From Myxococcales bacterium (GTDB taxonomy: Bacteria; Myxococcota_A; UBA9160; UBA4427), in assembly GCA_012960035.1 (NCBI GenBank), contig DUBZ01000146.1, positions 1-55,254 on the forward strand: a stretch of 55,254 bases of DNA, given 5' to 3'. This document shows positions 1 through 7,863 of this stretch, one piece after another. How positions within the stretch are numbered: the first letter of the stretch is position 1; every line of letters begins with the position of its first letter. The position numbers and the translations under genes were made by a program. The notes under the pieces are model-generated. The model ran no database searches. It saw only the letters and a list, made by a program, of their open reading frames with translations, and was not told the DNA's origin.

Positions 1-443
1 GTCCTAGGCCGCTAGACGATGGGAGCGCGCCATTTTCAGCGCGCGCAACGTAGCTACCCGCCCCCTTGCATGTCAACTGCGCACGCAGAGGACACGCGCA
101 GGGCGATATTCTCGTATCTCCGCTGTTTTGGAGGTCGAAGATTCCGGGTTGATTGGAAACGGCGGCGCGGAAACTCCGTTCAATTGCAGCACCCGAAGCC
201 AGCGTCTTCTCCCGAGACGGTTCCTCCCCGTTCCCCGTAAAGCCTCTGAGCGGTTCAAAGGGGACGACAGGCTTTGACCGGAGTGCCGAACTTTGTTTCG
301 GCGAGTGACGCAAAACGTCACTGCGGCGAGGTCCCCTCGGATGCATTGCGAGACCCCCGACCCTTGCTTGAATTTGTATTCGGCGAGTGCAGCCTAAGGA
401 TAGTGGGCCCACTTGCCGATGAGAGAAGAGTGCGATGCCATTT
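1..443. other. Upstream region without a convincing gene
   Basis: No reading frame here has recognisable protein similarity or a good ribosome site. Short frames exist on both strands (roughly 19-240 plus and 73-321 minus), but their composition (Arg/Ser/Pro-rich) looks like out-of-frame translation. The region probably carries upstream control sequence for the pilin gene, including any activator sites for the sigma-54-type promoter that follows. Confidence 0.4.
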
Positions 444-459
444 TGGCACGTGGACTGCA
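444..459 (+). promoter_or_regulatory. Sigma-54-type (-24/-12) promoter of pilA
   Basis: The sequence TGGCAC-GTGGA-CTGCA matches the sigma-54 consensus TGGCAC-N5-TTGCA with one mismatch and exact spacing. It lies about 110 bases upstream of the pilin start codon, giving a predicted transcript start near 470. In Myxococcus, Pseudomonas and Geobacter, pilA is driven by RpoN with the PilS/PilR two-component system, so the placement fits. No pilSR genes are in the window. Confidence 0.72.
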
Positions 460-568
460 ATGGGGATGGGGCAGCACGGATTGTCGGGCCGTCTCCGACA
501 CCGGAAAAAATGAATGTCCCGAAGGCGATTCAGGCCCGAAGGCAAATGTAAGTAAAAGGATAATCAGA

Positions 569-1111
569 ATGAATAAGTTCCTTGGGAAGAGCAAGAAGGG
601 CTTTACGCTCATCGAGTTGATGATCGTTGTCGCCATCATCGGTATTTTGGCCGCCATCGCAATTCCGAACTTCGTCCGCTTTCAGTTGAAGGCGAAGACT
701 TCGGAAGGCAAAGTGAATCTTGCCGCGATCCGCACGGCGGAAGAGGCCTACTTCTCCGAGTTCGGTAGTTACGTTGCCGCCGCTGTTACTCCGACGACGA
801 TCGGTGGCACGACGAAGCGGGCCTTCACGGAGGTTGTTGGTGGAGGCTTTGGCATCATCGGTTGGGCACCCGAAGGCCAGGTTTTCTTCAACTACGAAGT
901 CGTGGTCAATGGCGCGGCGTACGTTGCTAGCGCCGGTGCAGACATCGACGGCAATGGTACAGACCAGTCTTGGGGGTACGTGCAGGCAGGAACCGCCACC
1001 ACCCCTCCGGTCGTGGTAGGCACCCTCGGCTTGGTAAAGTGCAGTGTTGCCACCAGCCTCTCGAACCAGGTCATAGCCTGCGACCCCACCTACGGCCAAA
1101 GCGAGTTCTAA
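569..1111 (+). CDS. pilA: Type IV major pilin (PilA-like prepilin)
   Basis: This 180-residue prepilin has a short basic leader ending KSKKG, then the class III signal GFTLIELMIVVAIIGILAAI at residues 11-30. Cleavage is expected between G and F, leaving N-methylated Phe1 and the conserved Glu5. The globular part carries an aspartate-rich loop ADIDGNGTD that resembles a calcium-binding loop. The ATG at 569 was chosen because AAAAGGA lies 8 bases upstream and the leader then has the normal length; the frame stays open to 413, but that extension crosses the promoter. PilD, 3.5 kb downstream, would process the protein. Of the two pilins it has the stronger promoter signal and is the likely major subunit. 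Confidence 0.93.
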   Translation: MNKFLGKSKKGFTLIELMIVVAIIGILAAIAIPNFVRFQLKAKTSEGKVNLAAIRTAEEAYFSEFGSYVAAAVTPTTIGGTTKRAFTEVVGGGFGIIGWAPEGQVFFNYEVVVNGAAYVASAGADIDGNGTDQSWGYVQAGTATTPPVVVGTLGLVKCSVATSLSNQVIACDPTYGQSEF

Positions 1112-1131
1112 GAAGTCCTAGCGGGAAATTC

Positions 1132-1163
1132 GGGGAGGGTCGGCACTTGGGCCGCCTCTCCCC
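1132..1163 (+). terminator. Strong hairpin between the two pilin genes
   Basis: GGGGAGGG and CGGC pair with GCCG and CCTCTCCCC around a six-base loop, with single-T bulges on each arm. The hairpin starts 20 bases after the first pilin stop codon. There is no T-tract, so it may act as a partial terminator or an mRNA-stabilising end that keeps the first pilin message more abundant than the rest of the operon. That role is inferred. Confidence 0.5.
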
Positions 1164-1254
1164 CAACCCGTTCCACGAAGACGGATCCATTTCAACAGTT
1201 TTGTTCGAGGCCCTCCCCCCAAATCTCGATCGTTCCGACTGAGGAGAAAGCCCC

Positions 1255-1836
1255 GTGATCGTCCAACCCATCGCCGTGCGACGTGCCAATGGCTTCACCC
1301 TGATCGAACTCATGATCGTGGTCGCCATTATTGGAATCCTCGCCACCGTCGCGGTGCCCTCATTTTCCCGATACCAGAACCGCGCGCGAAGAGCAGAGTC
1401 CTTCGTGAATCTTTCCGGTCTCGGTACGGCTCAGAAAGCTTACTTCGCTGAGTACGGTCTGTTCGTGGGTGCCGAGATGGTTCCTTCGACAACGACCAGC
1501 GTGAACCCGGGCGCCGAGAAGCGCGATTCATCTCCGATTGCCGCTGAATTCGCCGGCGTCGGATGGTCCCCAGAAGGCGACGTCTACTACGACTACGACA
1601 CGAACACCGGCAGTTTTGCCGGTGCTTGCAACTGCGATACGTGCTTTACCTCGACGGCGTATGGCGACGTCGATGGAGATGGCTCGGTCGCGTTGATTTT
1701 ATTTACCCACCCGAATATTGATATGACCGACACCTGCACGAGTCTCTATTTTTCGGGGCAGGGGATACCTCAGATTCGAAACGGCGAAACGGTTTATGAC
1801 GAACCGGTCCTCGTCATCGGTGCGGACGACTTTTAG
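1255..1836 (+). CDS. Second type IV pilin-like protein
   Basis: This 193-residue prepilin has the leader ...RRANG followed by FTLIELMIVVAIIGILATV, with Glu5 conserved. It is a diverged tandem paralogue of the preceding pilin: both share a T-A-x-x-A-Y-F motif after the helix, a GW(A/S)PEG segment and an Asp-rich loop (here GDVDGDGS). It differs by a Cys-rich segment (ACNCDTC) near residue 125 and a further Cys nearer the C-terminus. The GTG start at 1255 is supported by GAGGAG upstream and the normal leader length. It could be a minor pilin, an alternative major pilin or a pseudopilin. Confidence 0.88.
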   Translation: MIVQPIAVRRANGFTLIELMIVVAIIGILATVAVPSFSRYQNRARRAESFVNLSGLGTAQKAYFAEYGLFVGAEMVPSTTTSVNPGAEKRDSSPIAAEFAGVGWSPEGDVYYDYDTNTGSFAGACNCDTCFTSTAYGDVDGDGSVALILFTHPNIDMTDTCTSLYFSGQGIPQIRNGETVYDEPVLVIGADDF

Positions 1837-1907
1837 TCGCGCGCGGATTTTCAGATCGATCGAAAACTGACGGGGCGCTGATCCCGTCGAACACATCCGG
1901 GGGGAAT

Positions 1908-2852
1908 GTGAGCGTCGCAACCATTCGTTGGGCATGTTGGCTGCTAGCACTGAGCGTAACGTTTGGTGTGCACCAACAGATCCCCAGCACACGATCCACA
2001 TCGAGAGAAGAAGTTTTCTTGCCGAAGCCCGAGCTCGCGAAGCTTGCGTCGCTCGGCTTCGATGCGGTGTTGTCCGACTACTATTGGATTCAGGCGATCT
2101 ACAAGGTCGGAGCCACCCACGAGCGCCCCGAAGAGTTCGCGCCGTACATTTCGAAAATCATTGATGTCGTGACGACCCTCGATCCCTATGTCGGACATCC
2201 GTACCGGTTCGGTGCGGCCTGGCTGACGGATAGCCCCGAAAGCGTCCGCAAAGCCAATGACCTGCTGCGCCGGGGAATCGAATACCACCCCGACGATTGG
2301 CGAAACTATTTTTACCTTGGATACAACCTCTTCTACTACCTGAACGAGAATGAAGCCGCGGCCGAAGTGCTTGAGCGTGCCACTGAGATCGAGGGATCGC
2401 CGGCCTACCTTCCGCGTCTCGTTGCACGTCTTCGGTCGGAATATGCGGACCTCGGGTCGGCGGCGATCTTCTTGAATGAGATGTTGCAGACCGCTGAAAG
2501 CGACGATGCGATTGCGATCTATCAGGGTGCCCTCGACGAAATTGATGTCGAGATCAAGGCTCGCTATCTCGATCGCGCGCGTGAGTCCTACAACGCGCTT
2601 CACGATCGCGACATCGCGCGGGTCGAAGATCTTGTTGCGGGTGCACATCCGATCCTTGCGCAGCTTCCAGCTCCTGAACCGAAGGACTTGCCGCCTGCAA
2701 TGCGTAAGGGGGATCGGTGGTTTATCGATTCCAAGACCGGTGAGCTCACATCGACCTATTACAACCGCCGCTATCGCGTGAACGCCCGCGCGAGCAGCGG
2801 TGAATGGCGCAACAAACCGAAAGAGGACGTCGTGTCCTCGGAGACGATTTGA
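1908..2852 (+). CDS. TPR protein in the PilG position of the pil cluster
   Basis: The 314-residue product has one N-terminal hydrophobic segment (residues 5-22, signal peptide or anchor) and then helical tetratricopeptide-like repeats (for example around residues 90-200: HPDDWRNYFYLGYNLFYYL and NEAAAEVLERATEIEGSPAY). It starts at a GTG preceded by GGGGG and ends one base before the ABC ATPase gene, so the two are one transcription unit. In Myxococcus xanthus, pilG lies between pilA and the pilH/pilI ABC-transporter genes and is needed for pilus assembly. The match here rests on position and general architecture, not on recognised sequence identity. Confidence 0.6.
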   Translation: MSVATIRWACWLLALSVTFGVHQQIPSTRSTSREEVFLPKPELAKLASLGFDAVLSDYYWIQAIYKVGATHERPEEFAPYISKIIDVVTTLDPYVGHPYRFGAAWLTDSPESVRKANDLLRRGIEYHPDDWRNYFYLGYNLFYYLNENEAAAEVLERATEIEGSPAYLPRLVARLRSEYADLGSAAIFLNEMLQTAESDDAIAIYQGALDEIDVEIKARYLDRARESYNALHDRDIARVEDLVAGAHPILAQLPAPEPKDLPPAMRKGDRWFIDSKTGELTSTYYNRRYRVNARASSGEWRNKPKEDVVSSETI

Positions 2853-2853
2853 T

Positions 2854-3795
2854 ATGACTGCTACTAACGAGATTGTAAGGGTCTGCGATGTCGTCAAAGA
2901 CTTTCGTCCGGGGTTCGGTCTTCGAAAGAAGCGCGTACTGCACGGAATTTCGTTTGGTGTGATGCCGGGCGAGATCTTTGGTTTTGTCGGTCCCAATGGG
3001 GCGGGGAAGACCACGACCCTCAAAGTGTTGATGGGCTTGATCCGGGCCACGTCGGGTTCGGCCTCGATCCTCGGTCACGACGTCAACGAGACGGCCTTTC
3101 GAAAAGAGATCGGGTTTCTGCCCGAAAATGCCTACTTCTACGACTACTTGACCGGGCGCGAATTGCTCGACTTTTACGCGCGACTTTCCGGCGTGGCGTC
3201 GAATGAGCGTGCAGCGCGGATCAATACGCTGCTCGATTGGGTTGGGCTCCAGCACGCCGCGGACGCCCGCATTCGCACCTACTCGAAGGGCATGGCGCAG
3301 CGTGTGGGCATCGCACAAGCCTTAGTACACGACCCCAGTGTGGTTTTCCTTGACGAGCCCATGAGTGGTCTCGATCCGCTCGGACGCAAAGAGATACGTG
3401 ACCTGATCCTTCGGCTTCGCGCAGAAGGCAAGACGGTCTTCATGAACACCCACATTCTGTCCGACGTCGAAATGGTGTGCGACCGGGTCGCGATCATCGT
3501 CGCTGGCAAGATCATGTATCAGGGACGAACCGAAGAGTTTTTGAATGACGGCGAACACATGTGCGACATCGTGGTTTCAGGCGTCAGTCCGGAAACGGCA
3601 GCCAGGTTCGAAGAACAGTACGACGCTGAATTGCGCGGTGTGGGAGAGCGAGTCGAAATGCGGGTAAGAGACAAGAACGTCGAAGCGATCCTCGAAGCTG
3701 TGCTTGGATCCCGAGGTCGCGTGCTGGCTGTGACGCCAGAACGTGTCTCTCTCGAGTCGATCTTCATGGACGCCGTCCGAGGGGAGGGCAAATGA
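2854..3795 (+). CDS. pilH: ABC transporter ATPase (PilH-like)
   Basis: This is a 313-residue ABC-2-type ATP-binding subunit. The Walker A motif [10 protein letters not shown] is at residues 46-55, the signature is [10 protein letters not shown] in place of LSGGQ, and the Walker [12 protein letters not shown] is followed by the switch His in NTHILS. The C-terminal 90 residues form the accessory domain common in ATPases of the GldA/NatA type. The ATG at 2854 directly follows the previous stop; an upstream in-frame start at 2800 lies inside the TPR gene. It overlaps the permease gene by 4 bases. Together with the permease it would form the PilHI-type exporter found beside pilus genes in myxobacteria, whose substrate is unknown. 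Confidence 0.85.
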   Translation: MTATNEIVRVCDVVKDFRPGFGLRKKRVLHGISFGVMPGEIFGFVGPNGAGKTTTLKVLMGLIRATSGSASILGHDVNETAFRKEIGFLPENAYFYDYLTGRELLDFYARLSGVASNERAARINTLLDWVGLQHAADARIRTYSKGMAQRVGIAQALVHDPSVVFLDEPMSGLDPLGRKEIRDLILRLRAEGKTVFMNTHILSDVEMVCDRVAIIVAGKIMYQGRTEEFLNDGEHMCDIVVSGVSPETAARFEEQYDAELRGVGERVEMRVRDKNVEAILEAVLGSRGRVLAVTPERVSLESIFMDAVRGEGK

Positions 3796-4568
3796 TTTCT
3801 CCGAAACGGGTATGGGCGATCGGTATCAACACCGTACGTGAAGCGATTCGCAACAAGTTGCTCTACACGCTGCTCTTCTTCGCCATCGTCATGATCGGCA
3901 CCGGCGTCATCGTCGGCTCCATTTCGTACGTCGAAGGATCACGAATCCTTCAAGATGTTGGCCTGGCTTCGATCCGACTGTTCAGTACGGGGATCGCGAT
4001 CTTCGTCGGCGTCGGCCTGATCCATGGTGAGGTCTCGCGTCGCACGATTTACACGATTCTGTCGAAGCCGGTGTCGCGGTCTGAATTCCTTGTAGGCAAG
4101 TTCGTCGGCTTGGTCATGACCATCTGGTTGCAGCTTGCGATTATGACGGCTGCGTTCGTTCTGGTGTCGTTGGCGTCGGACGCTCCGATTGACATGGGAC
4201 ACATGAGTGCGCTTGCGCTCGTCGGGATGGAACTCGCGGTGATCGTCGCGGTGGCGACGCTTTTTTCCGCCTTCACAACTCCGATGCTCGCGTCGTGCTT
4301 CACCCTGGGTGTCTATATTTTGGGTCATTTGTCCCGCGATCTTTTGCAGATCGGTGAGAACAGCGAAGCCGCTGGGCTCCGGGCGATGACGCGTGTCTTG
4401 TATCAGGTGCTCCCAGACCTCGAGAGCTTCAACCTCAGTGTCCAGGCCGTTCATCAATTGCCGATTTCGACGGCGGAAGTCGTCTGGCCTGTGATTTACG
4501 GTGTCGGATACGCGATCGCGCTGCTCTTTATCGCTGGGTTCATCTTCGAGCGGCGCGACTTCAAATAG
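3792..4568 (+). CDS. pilI: ABC-2-type permease (PilI-like)
   Basis: The 258-residue protein has six hydrophobic spans (about residues 22-45, 58-78, 104-128, 142-162, 172-184 and 233-252) and no ATPase motifs, as expected for an ABC-2 membrane subunit. The motif SRRTIYTILSKPVSRSEF between spans 2 and 3 is typical of this permease class. It starts at an ATG overlapping the ATPase stop and precedes the prepilin peptidase, reproducing the Myxococcus pilH-pilI-pilD order. It likely pairs with the upstream ATPase in the inner membrane. Confidence 0.82.
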   Translation: MISPKRVWAIGINTVREAIRNKLLYTLLFFAIVMIGTGVIVGSISYVEGSRILQDVGLASIRLFSTGIAIFVGVGLIHGEVSRRTIYTILSKPVSRSEFLVGKFVGLVMTIWLQLAIMTAAFVLVSLASDAPIDMGHMSALALVGMELAVIVAVATLFSAFTTPMLASCFTLGVYILGHLSRDLLQIGENSEAAGLRAMTRVLYQVLPDLESFNLSVQAVHQLPISTAEVVWPVIYGVGYAIALLFIAGFIFERRDFK

Positions 4569-4636
4569 GCCGCGCTAGGTTGGTGGTGCGGGTTGTGGGC
4601 ACCCGTTGAACGAACACCGCCATGGGTAGGGGAAGC

Positions 4637-5530
4637 ATGAGCGACGAGGCCGAGGCACTGCGCGCGATCATGAGCGAACCGCTCTGGCTCTGCGCCATGG
4701 GCTTTTTGTTTGGTGCGCTTGTCGGCTCGTTTCTCAATGTGGTGATCTACCGATTGCCGCTCGATGAGTCCGTCGTATTTCCGCCCTCGCATTGTCCGGG
4801 CTGTGATGTTGCGATCAAGCCGTGGGACAACATTCCGCTCATTTCCTACATCTTGCTCGGCGCGAAATGCCGTCAATGCAAGATCCATATCTCTCTTCGC
4901 TACCCGGCGGTCGAGCTGCTGACCGCAGTTGTTTTCGCCGCGATTGCGATGCGTTTTGGGCCAAGTCTTGAGACCCTCATCTTTGTTGTTTTCGCAGCGG
5001 GGTTGATCGTGGCCGGATTGATCGATGTCGATCATCAAATCATTCCCGACGAAGTTTCACTCGGGGGTCTTGTGCTGGGCCTCGTGGCCGTTCCGAGTTG
5101 GATGGTCTATTCGGGGGATCCCGTTTCCGTTGCGCTGATGCATAGCTTCGTGGGCGCTCTGCTCGGCGGCGGGATGCTTTGGATCGTGGGTTTTGGTCAC
5201 GCCCGGTTTTGCGTGGCGATGGGACGTGAGTTCGAGCATTGGCCGGGGGAGGGCGAGTCGATCCCGCGTCCCAGTGAAGCGGACTATTGGATGTGGTTTC
5301 CCGGCATGGGATTTGGAGACGTCAAGCTCCTCGCCATGATCGGCGCATTCGTCGGTCCGGTTGGCGTGGTGACCACCGTCTTGCTTGCGTCGGTGCTCGG
5401 TCTGCTTTCGGGGTGCGCATGGGCGCTTGCGACACGAAGCTGGAATAGCCCCTTCGGCTTCGGCCCTGCGATCGCGAGCGCCGCATTGCTTTCACTCTTT
5501 CTTCCCGACCCCCTCTTTCTGATTCGTTGA
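4637..5530 (+). CDS. pilD: Prepilin peptidase / N-methyltransferase
   Basis: This 297-residue polytopic aspartyl protease cleaves prepilins after Gly and N-methylates the new Phe1. The N-terminal domain has the GSFLNVVIYRLP motif and a zinc tetracysteine site (Cys53, Cys56, Cys78, Cys81). The two catalytic aspartates sit in GLIDVDHQIIPD (near residue 130) and in FGDVK (near residue 223). Two ATGs are possible; 4637 is preferred because GGGGAAG precedes it at good spacing, while 4622 has no clear site. Its substrates are probably the two pilins at the head of the cluster. Confidence 0.92.
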   Translation: MSDEAEALRAIMSEPLWLCAMGFLFGALVGSFLNVVIYRLPLDESVVFPPSHCPGCDVAIKPWDNIPLISYILLGAKCRQCKIHISLRYPAVELLTAVVFAAIAMRFGPSLETLIFVVFAAGLIVAGLIDVDHQIIPDEVSLGGLVLGLVAVPSWMVYSGDPVSVALMHSFVGALLGGGMLWIVGFGHARFCVAMGREFEHWPGEGESIPRPSEADYWMWFPGMGFGDVKLLAMIGAFVGPVGVVTTVLLASVLGLLSGCAWALATRSWNSPFGFGPAIASAALLSLFLPDPLFLIR

Positions 5531-5546
5531 GGGCGCGCTGATCTGG

Positions 5547-6006
5547 GTGACGAACGGGTCCGCTCGTGCCCGCGAAAGATTCCGGGCATGGCACAGGCCA
5601 TTTGATTTGCGTGGTGCGATCGCGGGCTTTCGCGACCCACGATCTTTCGGTCCGATTGAATTTGATGAGCAAGGAGGAGCGGTTCGCTCTGTCGTTGGGA
5701 CATTCTCCCTTCACCTTGACGCGTTGACGCCCGGAAAAACCGTTGTCCTGCAAGTTCGGCCTGGGGCCGCCGAACCCAGTGCCGCACATGTGGGTCTTGC
5801 GCGGAGAATCGCCCGCGTCCTTGTCTGTCGCGGTTGAATCGGTCCCACTCGACACCGCGACGAACGAGCACCGTGTCGTTGCCGGTGAGGGGGACGGTCC
5901 ACTTTGGCTTGGATGGCAGCCATCGACTGAAAAAGAAGTCGGATTGCAAGTCCGCTGGGTCGGGGTATCGACGAACCCTGCGGACGCCGTCGCGTTGCGG
6001 GACTAG
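5547..6006 (+). pseudogene. Probable frameshifted short gene of unknown function
   Basis: Two overlapping frames look coding by codon choice. One runs from GTG 5547 to about 5785 (for example GAIAGFRDPRSFGPIEFDEQ and LDALTPGKTVVLQVRPGAA). The other runs from about 5787 to the TAG at 6006 (HMWVLRGESPASLSVAVES ... VGLQVRWVGVSTNPADAV). Joined by a one-base shift near 5785 they would give a beta-rich protein of about 150 residues in the pilD-kinase gap. I do not recognise the family. The joined reading could be a decayed gene, a sequencing indel or chance. Confidence 0.35.
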
Positions 6007-6052
6007 TTTCGCATTTTGGTCAGACTCGATACGATACGTCCCGCGCGAGCGA

Positions 6053-7792
6053 ATGGAGACAAAATTGGTCGGTCCGACACCTGGCATTGGCAATTGGGAT
6101 TTAATTGGGCAGACGCTGTCCAACCGATACGTCGTCGAGAGTGAACTCGGCGCGGGCGGCATGGCGACTGTTTACGCGGCGATGGATCAAACTCTCGGCC
6201 GTCAGGTCGTGATCAAGATTCCGCACGCGGAGTTGTTGCGACAGCCCGGTTTTCGCGAACGCTTCATTGAAGAAGTGCGCAGCTTGATCGCGCTGGTGCA
6301 TCCCCACATCTTGCCGATCCAAGACTACGGCGAGTTCGAAGGCGTGCCCTTTGCGGTTGTTGCCTACTTCTCCGGTGGCGACCTGCGCGCAAAGATCAAT
6401 GAAGAGGGCGGTTATCTCAAACTAGAAGAGCTCGACCAATGGGTGCCACAGATCGCGAGCGCCCTCGATTTCATGCATAGCAAGAGCGTCGTGCATCGCG
6501 ACATCAAGCCCGACAACATTTTATTTGACGAGCAAGGCAATGTATTGCTTTCGGACTTCGGCATCGCGACGGTGATGCAGGACATGGAGTCCGACGAAAC
6601 CCAAGTCGGGCAGCTCACCCAGGTGGGGTCGTTCGTCGGGACAACTGCCTATGCGCCGCCCGAAGCGATTCGGCGCGAGCTGTCGGGCGCATACGATCAG
6701 TACAGCCTTGGGGTCACGATCTATGTTGGTCTTTCGGGGGAGATGCCTTTTCGAGCGTCGACGCCGGAAGAGACGCTCGTTCTGAAGGCCAGCCAGGAGC
6801 CGCGACCGATCAATGAGGTGCTGCCCGATCTGCCGGCCGAAGTTTCGCGGGTGATGATGAAGTCGATCGCGCAAAAGGCCGAAGATCGCTTCGAGTCTTG
6901 CAGCGAGTTCGCTCGTGCGCTGAGTCGCGCGATCGCCCCCGATTCCCCGCTGAAGACGAACTACACAATCGCCGCGGGCATCGCGTTCGTCGCCGCGTTG
7001 GCCGTTGGGGTTGGCGTCTACATGCTGAAGCCGGCCGAAGAAATCCCGGTGGTCATCGTTCCTGCAGAGCCACCGGGAACCGTGTTCGAAGCCGGGAGCA
7101 CGCCCGAAGAAATTTCGGCCGCCATGAAGCTGTGTCAGCTGCATGTCGCTACCTGTGACGTCCGCGATTACGAATCGGAGATCTTGCGCGCGGTTCGCGT
7201 TGCCGACCTTGCGCCCGACAAAACCGAAGTCACGAACGAACAATTTCTCGCATTCATTACGGAGACCCACTACGTCACCGAGGCCGAACTCGCCGGTTTT
7301 AGTTACAAGGACGGTTTTCTGAAAAGGGCCGGTTGGTCATGGAGCAGCGTTGATGGTGAAGGCGCGCGCCCCGAGTTGGATCTTCCGGTCGTGCATGTGA
7401 GCCAAAAGGACGCTCAGACTTACTGCGAATGGACCGGGGCACGCTTGCCAACGGAAGTCGAGTGGGAGTTCATGGCGCGCGGGATCGATCGCCGCACTTT
7501 TCCGTGGGGCAATGATTGGGAGCCCGGTCTCGCCAATTCGAAGCTTGGCGGCCTAGGTGGAACTGCGCCGGTTGGTTCGTTTGCAAATGGCGCAACCCCC
7601 GAAGGGTTACACGATCTGGCGGGAAACGTGATGGAATGGACATCGAGTCGCACCAATGCGGGTAAAGCCGTGTTGAAAGGTGGCGCATGGAATACCGAAA
7701 ACCCCGCACATGTCCGTTCGGCGATTCGCTTTGACGAGGCGCCCGACTTCAGCAGCGACGATGCGGGCTTTCGCTGCGTGCGGGAGTTGTAA
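6053..7792 (+). CDS. Membrane Ser/Thr protein kinase fused to a formylglycine-enzyme-like domain
   Basis: The 579-residue product has a Hanks-type kinase domain at residues 26-290: glycine loop GAGGMATVY, Lys55, catalytic HRDIKPDN with Asp150, DFG at 168-170 and an APPE segment near 201. A single membrane span lies at about 304-325. Residues 385-579 form an FGE/SUMF1-superfamily domain (TNEQFLAFI, RLPTEVEWEFMARG, GNVMEWT, GAGFRC-type ending DDAGFRC). The second active-site Cys of true FGE is absent: the segment reads AHVRSAIRF where CRSA is usual. Sulfatase-activating chemistry is therefore doubtful, and a sensory or binding role outside the inner membrane is more likely. The ATG at 6053 is preferred over an extension to 5834, which is Arg/Ser-rich and overlaps the preceding broken frame. 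Confidence 0.88.
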   Translation: METKLVGPTPGIGNWDLIGQTLSNRYVVESELGAGGMATVYAAMDQTLGRQVVIKIPHAELLRQPGFRERFIEEVRSLIALVHPHILPIQDYGEFEGVPFAVVAYFSGGDLRAKINEEGGYLKLEELDQWVPQIASALDFMHSKSVVHRDIKPDNILFDEQGNVLLSDFGIATVMQDMESDETQVGQLTQVGSFVGTTAYAPPEAIRRELSGAYDQYSLGVTIYVGLSGEMPFRASTPEETLVLKASQEPRPINEVLPDLPAEVSRVMMKSIAQKAEDRFESCSEFARALSRAIAPDSPLKTNYTIAAGIAFVAALAVGVGVYMLKPAEEIPVVIVPAEPPGTVFEAGSTPEEISAAMKLCQLHVATCDVRDYESEILRAVRVADLAPDKTEVTNEQFLAFITETHYVTEAELAGFSYKDGFLKRAGWSWSSVDGEGARPELDLPVVHVSQKDAQTYCEWTGARLPTEVEWEFMARGIDRRTFPWGNDWEPGLANSKLGGLGGTAPVGSFANGATPEGLHDLAGNVMEWTSSRTNAGKAVLKGGAWNTENPAHVRSAIRFDEAPDFSSDDAGFRCVREL

Positions 7793-7863
7793 GGAACCTT
7801 TTGGCCCGCTTGGGATACCTACTGGTGTCTGAAATTAAATTGATACTGCAAGGGAGTGTTTCC

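Noticed and set aside
413..568. N-terminal extension of the pilA frame
   Set aside because: It spans the sigma-54 promoter and would bury the prepilin leader; a ribosome site supports the ATG at 569.
1944..3050. Large minus-strand open frame of 368 codons
   Set aside because: It is antisense to the clear TPR and ABC ATPase genes and has no recognisable domain; long antisense frames are common at this GC.
5834..6052. Longer start for the kinase gene
   Set aside because: The added 73 residues are Arg/Ser-rich, not kinase-like, and overlap another codon-like frame.
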